DNA of 64,000 nucleotides from Alphaproteobacteria bacterium (GTDB taxonomy: Bacteria; Pseudomonadota; Alphaproteobacteria; Micropepsales; Micropepsaceae). The notes under the pieces are model-generated. The model was not told the DNA's origin. It saw only the letters and a program-made list of their open reading frames with translations, and searched no databases. The DNA is taken from contig JAEUMK010000002.1 of NCBI GenBank assembly GCA_016792565.1, positions 108,959 to 172,958 on the forward strand. The letters are read 5' to 3'. The translations under genes were made by a program, and so were the position numbers. This document shows, in pieces, positions 1 through 8,519 of this stretch (positions are counted from its first letter, which is position 1; each line of letters starts with the position of its first letter).

Positions 1-590
1 ATGCCGCGCTGGCGCGCCTGGTGCAGCCGCCGCGCCGGGTTCATGCCGAGGCCGCCGTTCATCGAGACGATCGGATTGGTGCCGACGAGCGCGAGGACGT
101 CCCAGTGCTCCATCGCCGGCACGCCGGCCAGCCACGGGCCGTGCAGCATCAAGGATATCGCCTTGCCCGGCTGGTCGATGGTGACCGACGTGAACTTCAT
201 CGGCGAGCCCAGCGCCGTCAGGAAGGCGTTGGCGAAGGCGGAGCTGGCAAAGTTGTTGTAGCCATGCGTGCCGATATAGAGCGCGACCGAACGCGGCCCG
301 TACTCGGCGACGAGGCGGCGGACCTTTTCGGCGATGGCGTCCATCATGGCGGCCGAGGAGATGTCGTCGAAACCGCCATCGGCGCGGCGGCGGCGCGACG
401 CCAGCAGGCGCGAGGGGCTGGCATGATAGGCGGCCAGCTCGCGCCCCTTGATGCAGGAGAAGCCGGCGTAAACGGGATTGTCCTTGTCGCCGTAGAGCTT
501 GACCGGACGGCCCTCCGCCATCTCGACGACCAACGAACACTGGGCGTGGCAGGCGCGGCAGATCGTGGTGCGGCGTTCGGGTTCGCTCAT
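1..590 (-). CDS. Molybdopterin oxidoreductase, N-terminal part (runs off the left edge)
   Basis: Reading leftward from ATG at 588-590, the first ~196 residues are open to the window edge. C11, C14, C18 and C46 followed by K48 form the CxxCxxxC...C(x)K iron-sulfur motif of the Mo/W-bis-MGD oxidoreductase family (formate dehydrogenase, thiosulfate/arsenate reductase and similar). The following residues match the start of the molybdopterin domain. These enzymes transfer electrons to or from small substrates; which substrate cannot be told from this fragment. No Tat signal is visible at the N-terminus, so a cytoplasmic enzyme is likely. Its ATG overlaps the stop of the preceding ThuA gene (ATGA), so it is the last visible gene of the long leftward operon. 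The family call is firm, the subfamily open. Confidence 0.85.
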   Translation of the reverse strand, partial: MSEPERRTTICRACHAQCSLVVEMAEGRPVKLYGDKDNPVYAGFSCIKGRELAAYHASPSRLLASRRRRADGGFDDISSAAMMDAIAEKVRRLVAEYGPRSVALYIGTHGYNNFASSAFANAFLTALGSPMKFTSVTIDQPGKAISLMLHGPWLAGVPAMEHWDVLALVGTNPIVSMNGGLGMNPARRLHQARQRG

Positions 591-1396
591 GGGGCGTGGC
601 CTCCGGCCGTGACGAAGCGGATCGCATTTTCGACAAGGCGGCGCAGATGCGGGTTCGCATAGGCGGCGGGGCCGTCGCCCGGCTGGAGATAGACCAGCTT
701 GCTGTTGCCGGCGCGCCTGGTCCAGCCGATGAGATCGGAGCCGGGCGGTCGGGTCCAGCCGGCATTGTCGTTCATCCGCCCGGCGACGGCGGCGGCGGCG
801 GAATAGAAATTCCCGCACGCAAAGGAATAGTCGGCGCGCAGGAGCGGCGTCACCTCGTCCTCGAAGACGTCGTAGAGATAGAGTTCGTCGGTCAGAGCAA
901 AACGCTTCGGCACGCCGGCGAGGACCGGATGGCCGGGCGCGGCGGCGACCGCCTCGTAGGCGACGTCGTGGCGATAGCCGCCGTCGCGCCGCGGGACGCC
1001 CTTCAGCATGCCGGGGCGATAGAGAAACGCCCCGCCCAGAAGTTCGGCATAGAGCGGCCATGCAGGCCAGCCGGCGATCGCATGGTGCAGCGCGACGATG
1101 CCCTTGCCCTGGTCGAGCAGCGCGAGCAAGCCCGCCGTGAAGCGGGCGTCGGGCGCGACGTAACCGGGGCGTTCCGGGGCCGCGAAGTCGAGGCCCGGCA
1201 TGTCGTAGAGGACGAGGGCGTCATAGGGCGCCATGCCGTCCGGATTCATCAGCTGCGCGGCGGCGGGCTGTTCGACCAGCGTGCAGGCCATGCCGGGCAG
1301 CGTGTCGAACATCGCCATGAAGGGATCGCGCAGATAGGGGTGGCCCTTCGCGGCGACGAGGACGTTGAGCTTCTCGCCGTAGCGTATGACCGGCAT
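587..1396 (-). CDS. ThuA-like protein (type 1 glutamine amidotransferase fold)
   Basis: 269 residues, resembling the ThuA family (trehalose-utilisation-like, class I glutamine-amidotransferase fold). The N-terminal strand 'LNVLVAAKGHPY', a central 'GIVALHHAIAGWP' and the later 'FALTDELYLYD' are the usual ThuA landmarks. The start at 1396 (MPVIRYG) was chosen because the longer upstream frame is Arg-rich shadow sequence and would overlap the neighbouring gene. Its stop overlaps the start of the molybdopterin oxidoreductase. In sugar-utilising bacteria ThuA proteins act on trehalose derivatives. Here the neighbours are Rieske, SDR and E1 genes and no sugar transporter is seen, so a role in the island's own substrate is an inference. 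A second ThuA protein lies at 14995-15756. Confidence 0.75.
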   Translation of the reverse strand: MPVIRYGEKLNVLVAAKGHPYLRDPFMAMFDTLPGMACTLVEQPAAAQLMNPDGMAPYDALVLYDMPGLDFAAPERPGYVAPDARFTAGLLALLDQGKGIVALHHAIAGWPAWPLYAELLGGAFLYRPGMLKGVPRRDGGYRHDVAYEAVAAAPGHPVLAGVPKRFALTDELYLYDVFEDEVTPLLRADYSFACGNFYSAAAAVAGRMNDNAGWTRPPGSDLIGWTRRAGNSKLVYLQPGDGPAAYANPHLRRLVENAIRFVTAGGHAP

Positions 1397-1404
1397 GGCG
1401 AGCC

Positions 1405-1758
1405 TCAGTCGCGCGGCGCGGTGAGGAAGGTCGCGGTCGGCTTGCCGTCGGGGCCGTAGACGGGCTCGACGAGATCGACGCGATACTTGCGCGTGACGGC
1501 GCCGCGAATGCCGAAGCCCGAAAGATGGGCGATCATGCCGGCATAGGCGGGGCCGGCGAGATGGGCGGCGAGTTCGTCGGCGCTGTCCCATTCCTCGAAG
1601 ACGTGGATGCGGCCCGCGTCGAACGGATCGGGCGTCCAGGCGTAGTGGCGGCAGCCCTTCTGGGCGAGCGCCTGGTCGATAAGCGCCCTGGCGCCCGCGA
1701 GCGCCGCGGCGCGGCTAGCGGGATCGAAATCGACTTCGCCGGAAATGACGATGCGCAT
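1405..1758 (-). CDS. Putative ABM-type (dimeric alpha-beta barrel) monooxygenase-like protein
   Basis: 117 residues. The N-terminal strand 'MRIVISGEVDF', a helix ending near residue 33 and 'HVFEEWDSADELAAHL' fit the antibiotic-biosynthesis-monooxygenase/quinol-monooxygenase (YgiN) fold, in which small ferredoxin-like subunits dimerise. Family members are cofactor-free oxygenases or isomerases acting on aromatic or quinone-like compounds, but many have no known activity. It lies 8 bases upstream of the ThuA gene and 3 bases downstream of the NTF2-like gene in the same operon, so it is co-transcribed with them. The C-terminal tail past residue 90 is longer than in minimal ABM proteins. No catalytic residue can be assigned with certainty. 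Confidence 0.7.
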   Translation of the reverse strand: MRIVISGEVDFDPASRAAALAGARALIDQALAQKGCRHYAWTPDPFDAGRIHVFEEWDSADELAAHLAGPAYAGMIAHLSGFGIRGAVTRKYRVDLVEPVYGPDGKPTATFLTAPRD

Positions 1759-1761
1759 GGC

Positions 1762-2157
1762 CTAGTGCTCCATCAGCGGGGTGAATGAGCGGGCGGCGAA
1801 GAGCCAGCGGCCGTCCTGCCTGACATAGCGATCCTCGTAGCCGCCGACGAGACGGCGCACGGCGCCGTCGGCGGTGCGGAGAATCTCGTTGGTGTAGGAG
1901 CGCCCGGTCGCCCGGTCGCCGTCGATCCTCAGCGCGCCGAGCTGGCAGAAGAAGCCGGCGAAGGGAAAACCGGCCATCGCCTGGACCCAGGCTGCGGCGA
2001 TGGCGGCCCGTCCGGAGATGGGCGTGCCCATCAGCGTCCAGACCGCATCCTCGGCCCAGGTCGCGCTCCAGGCGTCGGCGTCGCGACGGAAGACGGCGTC
2101 GGCATAGGCCTCGAGCAGGGTTCGGATCGCCTCGCGATCGGCGGCGTCGTGCGTCAT
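1762..2157 (-). CDS. SnoaL/NTF2-like protein
   Basis: 131 residues with the SnoaL-like/NTF2 pattern: an N-terminal helix ('IRTLLEAYADAVFRRDADAW'), then 'WAEDAVWTLMG', 'ISGRAAIAAAWVQAM' and alternating strands at the C-terminus ('YEDRYVRQDGRWLFAARSF'). Cone-shaped NTF2 folds include ketosteroid isomerase, scytalone dehydratase and polyketide cyclases. They also include the small beta subunit of aromatic-ring-hydroxylating dioxygenases, which is longer (about 160-190 residues). Because a Rieske alpha subunit is in the same operon, a beta-subunit-like role is possible, but the length and distance favour an isomerase, dehydratase or hydrolase of a pathway intermediate. Spacing is 3 bases to the ABM gene and 7 to the preceding SDR. 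Confidence 0.7.
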   Translation of the reverse strand: MTHDAADREAIRTLLEAYADAVFRRDADAWSATWAEDAVWTLMGTPISGRAAIAAAWVQAMAGFPFAGFFCQLGALRIDGDRATGRSYTNEILRTADGAVRRLVGGYEDRYVRQDGRWLFAARSFTPLMEH

Positions 2158-2164
2158 CGCTTCC

Positions 2165-2956
2165 TCAGCCTTTCGCCATGGCGGCCATCACGGCGGCGCC
2201 GATCTCGTCGCGGTCGGGATTGCGCCGCAGCGTCAGCCCGCCGTTCACCTGGAGGTTCTGGCCGGTCATGAAGCACTCGTCGCGCGCCAGCCAGGCGACC
2301 GCGGCGGCGATGTCGTCGGCCGTGCCGATGCGGCCGAGCGGATAGGATTTCGCGAAGGCGTCGAAGAGGCCCGGAGTCGCCTTGGCGGCGGCGGTCATCG
2401 GCGTGTCGGTGAGGCCGGGCGAGACGGAGTTGACGCGGATGCCGCGCCCGCCGAACTCGTTGGCGGCGCAGCGCGCGACATGATCGATGCCCGCCTTGGT
2501 CCCCATATAGGCGGCATGATCGTTCAGCATGATGGTGGCGGTCGCCGAGCTGATCTGGATCAGCGAGCCGCCACGATCCATCGCGCCGATCATCGCCTGG
2601 AGGAAGTGGAAGGGACCGATGAACTGCAGCTCGCACATGGCGCGCAGCTCTTCCTCGGTGGTCTCAAGGAACGGCTTGAGCAGACCCCAGCCGGTGGCGT
2701 TGACGCCGATGTCGATATGGCCGAGCGCCTCGTGCGCCGCGGCGGCGAGGGCGAAGACCTCGGCCCGGCTGGTGATGTCGCAGGGCAGCGCGACGCCGCC
2801 GATCTCGCCGGCGAAGCGGCCGAGTTCGTCCATGCGGCGGCCCGCGACGACGACGCGGGCGCCTTCCGCGGCGAGGCGCGCCGCGATGGTCTGGCCCATA
2901 TTGCCGCGCCCGGCCGCACCGAGGACGACGGCGCCTTTTCCTGCGAGCGGGCCCAT
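2165..2956 (-). CDS. SDR-family oxidoreductase
   Basis: 263 residues, classical short-chain dehydrogenase/reductase. The nucleotide-binding glycine segment is slightly unusual (GAAGRGNMG, residues 13-21, with an insertion relative to TGxxxGIG). The catalytic set is S137, Y150 and K154, and 'NSVSPGLTDTPM' is the usual PG motif. It would oxidise or reduce an alcohol/ketone with NAD(P)(H). The start at 2956 gives an ATGA overlap with the MDR reductase upstream, indicating translational coupling. The modified dinucleotide loop and a conserved NATG (residues 86-89) in place of NNAG are the odd points. Substrate unknown. Confidence 0.85.
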   Translation of the reverse strand: MGPLAGKGAVVLGAAGRGNMGQTIAARLAAEGARVVVAGRRMDELGRFAGEIGGVALPCDITSRAEVFALAAAAHEALGHIDIGVNATGWGLLKPFLETTEEELRAMCELQFIGPFHFLQAMIGAMDRGGSLIQISSATATIMLNDHAAYMGTKAGIDHVARCAANEFGGRGIRVNSVSPGLTDTPMTAAAKATPGLFDAFAKSYPLGRIGTADDIAAAVAWLARDECFMTGQNLQVNGGLTLRRNPDRDEIGAAVMAAMAKG

Positions 2957-3960
2957 CACGCGATCCTCAGCAATTGCTTGCCAAAATTGGCGCCGGTGAA
3001 GAGGCGCATGAGGGTGCGCGGCGCGTTCTCCAGCCCGTGCTGGACATCCTCGGCGAATTTGAGCCGGCCGGAGCGGATCCAGGCGCCGATGCGCCGGCGG
3101 GCGACCGGATACTCGCTCATATAGTCGAGCACGATGAAGCCGCTCATCGTGGCGCGCTTGAAGATCAGGTTGAAATAGTGCTCCGGTCCGGCCGGAAGCT
3201 GTCCGGTCTCGTAGCGGCTGATGCCGCCGCAGATGACGACGCGGGCATGCATGGCGATCTCGGCGAGCAGGTCGTTGAGCAGCTTGCCGCCGACATTGTC
3301 CCACAGCACGTCGATGCCGCCGGGGGCGAGCTCGCGGATACGGCCGCGCACGTTTTCCGCCTTGTAGTCGATCGCCTCGTCGAAGCCGCAGACCGTCTTG
3401 AGCCAGGCGCACTTCTCGGCCCCCCCGGCGATGCCGATGACGCGGCAGCCGGCGATCTTCCCGATCTGGCCGACCACGGAGCCGGTCGCGCCGGCCGCGC
3501 CGGTCACCACCATCGTGTCGCCGGGGAACGGCCGGCCGTGCTTGGCGAGGCCGAAATAGGCGGTCATGCCGGTGGTGCCGAGGGCGCCGAGATTGGCGGT
3601 GAGGAGATCGTCGTCGGCGAGCTTGAGCAGCTCCTTGCCCGGCAGCGTCGCATAGTCCTGCCAGCGCAGCATGCCGCTGACCTTGTCGCCGGGCTTGAAG
3701 GCGGGATCGTTCGATTCCAGCACCTCGCCGACCCCCGAGCCGCGCATCACCTCGCCGATCTCGGTGGGCGCCACGTAGCCGCCGATATTCTCCATCCAGC
3801 CCTTCTGGGCGGGATCGAAGCCCAGCGTCAGGACGCGGACCAGCACCTCGGCCTCGCCGGGCGGGCGCACCGGCGACTCCACGAACCTGAAATCGTCGTC
3901 GACGAGGCCGCGCCCGAGGGGGCGGCCGTTGATGAGCCATTGGCGGTTGTTCAGGGTCAT
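2956..3960 (-). CDS. MDR-family NADP-dependent oxidoreductase (zinc-free, CurA/PTGR type)
   Basis: 334 residues of the medium-chain dehydrogenase/reductase family. The start MTLNNRQW is typical of the curcumin/prostaglandin/leukotriene reductase (YncB) subgroup. The cofactor segment VTGAAGATGS spans about residues 152-161. No catalytic or structural zinc cysteine cluster is seen, as expected for this subgroup. Members reduce the C=C bond of alpha,beta-unsaturated ketones with NADPH, so a role in saturating an enone intermediate is plausible. The start at 3960 was chosen over an upstream ATG at 4011 because the homologous N-terminus begins here and the extension would overlap the next SDR gene's stop. 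The downstream gene begins inside its stop codon. Confidence 0.85.
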   Translation of the reverse strand: MTLNNRQWLINGRPLGRGLVDDDFRFVESPVRPPGEAEVLVRVLTLGFDPAQKGWMENIGGYVAPTEIGEVMRGSGVGEVLESNDPAFKPGDKVSGMLRWQDYATLPGKELLKLADDDLLTANLGALGTTGMTAYFGLAKHGRPFPGDTMVVTGAAGATGSVVGQIGKIAGCRVIGIAGGAEKCAWLKTVCGFDEAIDYKAENVRGRIRELAPGGIDVLWDNVGGKLLNDLLAEIAMHARVVICGGISRYETGQLPAGPEHYFNLIFKRATMSGFIVLDYMSEYPVARRRIGAWIRSGRLKFAEDVQHGLENAPRTLMRLFTGANFGKQLLRIA

Positions 3961-3976
3961 GTCGTCCTTCGTTGTC

Positions 3977-4756
3977 TCAGAGCGGGCCGCCAGCGGCGAG
4001 CCAGCCGCCATCGGCGAGAAGTTCGGCGCCGGTGACGAAGCTGGACTCGTCGGAGGCGAGAAAGAGCGCGCAGGCCGCCATCTCGGCGGCGCTGGCCATG
4101 CGTCCGACCGGCTGCATCGTGTCGAAGAGGGCGCGCATGCCTTCAGGATCGCCGCTGGCGTCGAAGGCCGCCTGGTTCATCGGCGTGTCGATGGTGCCGG
4201 GATGGAGCGAATTGCAGCGGATGGTCCGGTAAGCCCGCGCGCAATGAACCGCGACCGACTTGGTGAGCAGCCGCACGCCGCCCTTCGAGGCGGTATAGGC
4301 GGCGGCCGAGGCAAGGCCGATATAGCCGGTGATCGAGGAGACGTTGACGATCGAGCCCGCAGGTCCCCCGGGATTGGCCTTCATCGCGCGGACGGCGTGC
4401 TTGCAGCCGAGCATCGTGCCGGTGAGGTTGACGCCCAGCACCTTGTTCCAGACCGCGAGGTCGCAGTCCTCGATCGTCTGGGGGATGAAGATCCCGGCAT
4501 TGTTGACGAGGACGTCGAGCCGTCCGTAGGCGGCAAGCGCCGCGGCGACCGCCGCCGTCCAGGCCTCCTCGCGCGCGACATCGTGGGTCACGTAGAGGCC
4601 GCCGATCGCCGCCGCGACGGCGCGCCCCTTCTCGTCCTGGACGTCGGTGACGACGACCCGCGCGCCCTCGGCGGCGAAGAGGCGGGCGCAGGCCGCGCCG
4701 ATGCCGGACGCGGCCCCGGTGACGAGGGCGACCTTGCCCGCCAGACGTCCGCTCAT
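3977..4756 (-). CDS. SDR-family oxidoreductase
   Basis: 259 residues, a textbook classical SDR: TGAASGIG at residues 13-20, NNAG at 85-88, catalytic S141, Y154 and K158, and HPGTIDTPM after the active site. D38 after the second strand (VVVTDVQ) suggests NAD rather than NADP. Closest in style to cyclohexanol/3alpha,20beta-hydroxysteroid-type dehydrogenases that oxidise secondary alcohols of alicyclic substrates. The substrate is inferred only from the operon (Rieske oxygenase, enone reductase). The ATG at 4756 overlaps the stop of the VOC gene (ATGA), and a 16-base gap leads to the MDR gene. Confidence 0.88.
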   Translation of the reverse strand: MSGRLAGKVALVTGAASGIGAACARLFAAEGARVVVTDVQDEKGRAVAAAIGGLYVTHDVAREEAWTAAVAAALAAYGRLDVLVNNAGIFIPQTIEDCDLAVWNKVLGVNLTGTMLGCKHAVRAMKANPGGPAGSIVNVSSITGYIGLASAAAYTASKGGVRLLTKSVAVHCARAYRTIRCNSLHPGTIDTPMNQAAFDASGDPEGMRALFDTMQPVGRMASAAEMAACALFLASDESSFVTGAELLADGGWLAAGGPL

Positions 4757-5283
4757 CCCAGCCTCCTGACCGGATTGGTCCCGTCCCAGCCGCGATGGGC
4801 CTCGCGCATGAAGGAAAAGAACGCGCGGCCGCCCGGCGCAGGCTTCAGGATCTCCACCATCGTTCCCGGACCGCCGCCGGTATCGGCATAGACGACGGCG
4901 CCGCCGCCGGGGACGCCGGCTTCCTGAACGATCGCGGCGCCTGCCGCGGCGCAGGCGGCGCGCGCCGCCGCCATGTCGTCGGTCAGGATGCAGACATGGT
5001 GCAGACCCTCGCGGCCCTCGTCGCGCCAGGCCTTGTAGATCGACGGCGCCGCGTTGTGCTGGCGGATGATCTCGATCTGCAGGTCGCCCCAGTAGCCGAG
5101 CAGCATGGAGAAATCGATGTCGGCCGGAGCGCCGCGATAGCGCACGTCCTCGAGCCCGACATGATCGAGCGCAAAGAACGGACCGGCGCCCAGCTTCAGC
5201 CAGTGGGCGAGCGCGGCGTCCGGGTCGGCCGGCACGAAGGCAAGCTGCATGATCGGGCCGATGGCGGCGAGCGCGGCGGTCAT
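4753..5283 (-). CDS. VOC-superfamily (glyoxalase-like) protein
   Basis: 176 residues, vicinal-oxygen-chelate fold. The C-terminal half carries HHVCILTDD and VYADTGGGPGTMVEIL, where the His and Glu are typical metal ligands. The N-terminal half has an imperfect copy of the same module. Members are methylmalonyl-CoA epimerases, glyoxalases and extradiol dioxygenases; the short length argues against a full extradiol dioxygenase. Start and stop codons overlap both neighbours by ATGA (SDR downstream, Rieske upstream), so it is tightly coupled to the Rieske oxygenase and probably acts on a product close to it. That last step is inference. Confidence 0.75.
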   Translation of the reverse strand: MTAALAAIGPIMQLAFVPADPDAALAHWLKLGAGPFFALDHVGLEDVRYRGAPADIDFSMLLGYWGDLQIEIIRQHNAAPSIYKAWRDEGREGLHHVCILTDDMAAARAACAAAGAAIVQEAGVPGGGAVVYADTGGGPGTMVEILKPAPGGRAFFSFMREAHRGWDGTNPVRRLG

Positions 5284-6494
5284 CGGGCGGCCTCGCGCAC
5301 ACCGGCAGGCCCGGGCAGAGCCATGCCGCAGCCGTCGGCAAGCGCCCGGTGGACGTTCTGAAGCGCCATCTCCTGGCGGCCATAGACGACGGTCGAGCCG
5401 GGCGGCAGCGCGCACATATTCTTCCAGCCCTCGGCGGCGGTCACGTAGTCTTCGCTCATCACGACATGGGCGGTCGCGTCGAACGCCGCCTCGACCTCGG
5501 CGCGGTGCTCGGGCGACTTGACGCCGCCGAAGGCATAGATCGCCTTGTGGGTGACGGTGCTGCCGACCTCCTCGCCGGGAAAGTGGCGGAAGACGGTGAG
5601 ATAGCTCTTGCCCGGCGAGACCGAGCCGCAGAACAGGATCGTGTTGGGGTAGAGATAGTGGACGCCCGCCGGCTCGGCGCGGACCGGCCACTCGCATTCG
5701 GGCTTCGAGGCCCAGCTGTCCCAGTCCTTCTGTGCCCAGGAGACGCGGTGGCAGCGGTCGAAGCGATCGTAGATCGTGATGTCGTTGCGGAAATAGGGCG
5801 CGAGCGTCTGCTTGTGCAGGGCGGCGAAGTGATAGCCCTCGCCATAGGTATCGAGCGCATACTTCCAGTTGGCGGCGACCGGCAGTTCGCCGCTCTTCAC
5901 GCGCTCGGCGCCGTCCAGCCCCATGGCGCCGAGCACCGCGGCGAAACTGCCCAGATGGGCATCGAGGTCCATCGCCAGGCCGGGCGTCGCGATGACGAAA
6001 ACGAGGCCGTGGCGCTCCTCGCAGGGGAGCGCGACGAGATGATCGCGTCCCGCCATGCCGCCGCAGAAGCGATCCGCTTCCGGCGCGGCGATCAAGCGGC
6101 CGTCGGCGCCGTAGGTCCAGCCGTGGAACCAGCAGGTGAAGCGGTTCGCGCGCCCTTCCTCCTGACGCACCAGGCGCGCGCCGCGATGCGGACAGATGTT
6201 GAGGAATGCGCGGATCGCGCCGCCGCCGTCGCGGGCGACGACGACGGGGACACCGGTCGCATCGAAGGTCCGGAACGCGCCCGGGGCGATCTCGCTGGAG
6301 AGGGCGGCGACGAGCGGGGTCTCGCGGAAGAGCTTCTGCCGCTCGGCGGCGTGGCGGGCGGGGTCGGTATAGACCGAGACGTCGTTCACCATCGGCGCGT
6401 CGGCCAGGTCGCTGCCGCCGTCGCGGATATAGGCGGCGAAGCGGCGCATGATGGCGAGCTGGGTCTGCCTCTGCGACTGGGAACTGACGGTCAT
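5280..6494 (-). CDS. Rieske non-heme iron oxygenase, alpha subunit
   Basis: 404 residues. The Rieske [2Fe-2S] ligands are C101-x-H103 (CPHRG) and C121-x2-H124 (CWFHGW). The mononuclear iron site shows as GEGYHFAALH with H222 and H227, preceded by the bridging D215/E219 region. This architecture is the catalytic subunit of ring-hydroxylating oxygenases, which hydroxylate aromatic or alicyclic rings, or demethylate, using O2 and electrons from a reductase. No ferredoxin or reductase gene is in the window, so electrons must come from elsewhere. Translationally coupled to the VOC gene (ATGA). A second, only distantly similar Rieske protein is at 19777-21165. Confidence 0.92.
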   Translation of the reverse strand: MTVSSQSQRQTQLAIMRRFAAYIRDGGSDLADAPMVNDVSVYTDPARHAAERQKLFRETPLVAALSSEIAPGAFRTFDATGVPVVVARDGGGAIRAFLNICPHRGARLVRQEEGRANRFTCWFHGWTYGADGRLIAAPEADRFCGGMAGRDHLVALPCEERHGLVFVIATPGLAMDLDAHLGSFAAVLGAMGLDGAERVKSGELPVAANWKYALDTYGEGYHFAALHKQTLAPYFRNDITIYDRFDRCHRVSWAQKDWDSWASKPECEWPVRAEPAGVHYLYPNTILFCGSVSPGKSYLTVFRHFPGEEVGSTVTHKAIYAFGGVKSPEHRAEVEAAFDATAHVVMSEDYVTAAEGWKNMCALPPGSTVVYGRQEMALQNVHRALADGCGMALPGPAGVREAAR

Positions 6495-6513
6495 CTCGGC
6501 CTCCTTGGCGCGG

Positions 6514-7521
6514 TCAGGCAGCGAGCACCGCCCGGGCCGCCTCCATGATGCGGCGCGGGTTGGGCATGTACTCGTCCTCCAGGGCCGGAGCGAAGGGCAC
6601 CGGCGTATGCGGGCACGTCACCTGCTTGACGGGGGCCCTGAGCGAACGAAAGCCCCGGTCGGCGACGAGGCCGGCGATGTCGGCGGCGAGCGAGCAGCGC
6701 GGCGGGCTTTCGTCGATCACGACGAGCCGGCCGGTCTTGCCGACGCTGTCCAGGATCGCCTCCTCGTCCAGCGGCGAGGTGGTGCGCGGGTCGACAACCT
6801 CGACCGAGACGTTCTCCTTCGCCAGTTCGGCGGCGACCGCGAGGGCGCGCGGCACCATCGCGCCGAAAGCGACGAAGGTCAGGTCCGTGCCCTCGCGCGC
6901 GATATGGGCCTCGCCGAAGGGAATGCGATAGGCCTCGTCGGGTACCTCGCCCTCCATGCCGAACAGGAACTTCGACTCGATGAAGATCACGGGGTCGTCG
7001 TCGCGGATCGCCTGGATGAGCAGGCCCTTGGCGTCGTAGGGGTTGGACGGCATCGCGACCTTGAGGCCCGGCACCATGGTGAAGAGCGGGTGCAGCGTCT
7101 GGCTGTGCTGGGCGGCGCCGCGGAAGCCGGCGCCCGCCGCGGTGCGCAGCACCATCGGCGTCTTGGCCTTGCCGCCGAACATGTAGCGGAATTTGGCGAT
7201 CTGGTTGTAGATCTGGTCGAAGCAGACGCCGACGAAATCGACGAACATGAGCTCGGCGATGGGGCGCAGCCCGGTCAGCGCCGCGCCGGCCGCCGCGCCG
7301 ACGATCGCGCTTTCGCTGATCGGCGTGTCGATCACGCGCTCGGGACCGAACTCCTTGTAGACGCCCTGCATCTGGCCGAACACCGAGCCGACGCCGCCGA
7401 CCTCGCCCGAGCCACCCTGCCCGCCCGCCACGTCCTCGCCGAGGACGATGATGTTGGGGTCGCGGCGCATCTCCTGCTTGATCGCTTCGTTGATCGCCTG
7501 GAGGTAGGTCTTCTTGGACAT
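6514..7521 (-). CDS. TPP-dependent 2-oxoacid/acetoin dehydrogenase E1, beta subunit
   Basis: 335 residues, transketolase-like pyrimidine-binding plus C-terminal domain, as in PdhB/AcoB. Landmarks are GEDV near residue 28, IDTPISE near residue 65, and the C-terminal segment with TSPLDEE. With the E1 alpha gene 11 bases upstream it forms the alpha2beta2 E1 that decarboxylates a 2-oxo acid or cleaves an acyloin/1,2-dione using thiamine diphosphate, passing the acyl group to a lipoyl E2. The best E2 candidate here is the lipoyl-hydrolase protein at 18591-19709, the architecture seen in AcoC. Position inside a Rieske/SDR operon suggests cleavage of a pathway intermediate rather than central pyruvate metabolism. 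Confidence 0.9.
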   Translation of the reverse strand: MSKKTYLQAINEAIKQEMRRDPNIIVLGEDVAGGQGGSGEVGGVGSVFGQMQGVYKEFGPERVIDTPISESAIVGAAAGAALTGLRPIAELMFVDFVGVCFDQIYNQIAKFRYMFGGKAKTPMVLRTAAGAGFRGAAQHSQTLHPLFTMVPGLKVAMPSNPYDAKGLLIQAIRDDDPVIFIESKFLFGMEGEVPDEAYRIPFGEAHIAREGTDLTFVAFGAMVPRALAVAAELAKENVSVEVVDPRTTSPLDEEAILDSVGKTGRLVVIDESPPRCSLAADIAGLVADRGFRSLRAPVKQVTCPHTPVPFAPALEDEYMPNPRRIMEAARAVLAA

Positions 7522-7532
7522 GGGTTCTGCCT

Positions 7533-8504
7533 TCAGGCGTACTTGACGTAGACGTCGCGGGTGAGGTCCTTCGCCGGATCGGGCGAGGGTGCGGCCATGC
7601 CGGAAGCGACGGCCGACTCGACCTCGTCCCCGACCTCGCGGTCGATCGCGTCGAGATCGGCCTCGTCGAGCAGCCCGGCCTCGAGCACCCGCCGCCGGAA
7701 CTTCGGAATCGGGTCGTGGCTGCGCGCCTCGGCCAGTTCCTCCGGCGTGCGGTAGGCCTGCGGGTCGCCGATGAAGTGGCCGAGAAAGCGCTTGCACTGG
7801 AGCTCGAGCGCATAAGGTCCGTTGCCGGCCCGGGCATGGTCGAGCGCCCGCTTCATCGCCGCCTGCACGGCGAAGAAGTCCATGCCGTCCACCACCTCGC
7901 AGGGCAGGCCGAAGCCGCGCACGCGCTCGGCCATCGAAGGCGCGCCGCAGGCATAGGAGACGGCGGTGTGCTCGCCATAGCCATTGTTCTCGAAGGCGAA
8001 GATGCAGGGCACCTTGAGGACGACCGCCATGTTGAGCGCCTCGAACACCGTGCCCTGGTTCGACGCGCCGTCGCCGGTGAAGGCGACCGCGACGCGGCCG
8101 CTCTTCCTGTATTTGTGCGTCAGCGCGGCGCCGACGGCGATCGGCGGCGCGCCGCCGACGATGGCGTTGGCGCCGAGCATGCCCTTGGAGAGATCGGCGA
8201 TGTGCATCGAGCCGCCCTTGCCGCCGCAAAGTCCGTCGCGCTTGCCCATGATCTCGTGCATCATGCCGCGCACATCGACGCCCTTGGCGATGCAGTGGCC
8301 GTGGCCGCGATGGGTGGAGCCGATGTGGTCCTCGTCGGTGAGGTCGAAGCAGACGCCCACGCCCGACGCCTCCTGACCGAGATAGACATGGGCGAAGCCG
8401 GGAATGTTGCCGGCGGCGAATTCCTTCGTGACCCGCTCCTCGAAGATGCGGATGGTGACCATCCGCCGATAGGCGCGCTTGAGATCGTCCCGGCTGAGTT
8501 GCAT
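7533..8504 (-). CDS. TPP-dependent 2-oxoacid/acetoin dehydrogenase E1, alpha subunit
   Basis: 323 residues, thiamine-diphosphate-binding E1 alpha. The TPP motif runs from GDG at 144-146 to NN at 173-174, about 30 residues as expected. The HRGHGH segment at 65-70 matches the phosphorylation-loop/active-site His region. Length and sequence style are closer to AcoA/PdhA of bacterial acetoin and branched complexes than to the homodimeric AceE. It pairs with the beta subunit 11 bases downstream. No E3 gene lies in the operon; the genome's general lipoamide dehydrogenase could serve. Starts with ATG at 8504, 15 bases after the preceding SDR. Confidence 0.9.
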   Translation of the reverse strand: MQLSRDDLKRAYRRMVTIRIFEERVTKEFAAGNIPGFAHVYLGQEASGVGVCFDLTDEDHIGSTHRGHGHCIAKGVDVRGMMHEIMGKRDGLCGGKGGSMHIADLSKGMLGANAIVGGAPPIAVGAALTHKYRKSGRVAVAFTGDGASNQGTVFEALNMAVVLKVPCIFAFENNGYGEHTAVSYACGAPSMAERVRGFGLPCEVVDGMDFFAVQAAMKRALDHARAGNGPYALELQCKRFLGHFIGDPQAYRTPEELAEARSHDPIPKFRRRVLEAGLLDEADLDAIDREVGDEVESAVASGMAAPSPDPAKDLTRDVYVKYA

Positions 8505-8519
8505 GCGTGGTCTCCTGTT

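Noticed and set aside
784..800. Runs of GGC/GCG triplets
   Set aside because: Alanine codons inside a real gene, not a microsatellite of interest.
596..1459. Long plus-strand frame opposite the ThuA gene
   Set aside because: Antisense shadow in a GC-rich region, with repetitive low-complexity composition.
6514..8504. Acetoin operon (acoABC)
   Set aside because: E1 sequences fit, but the gene order, absence of acoR/acoX and mixing with Rieske and SDR genes argue against the standard acetoin system. No aco symbols were assigned.
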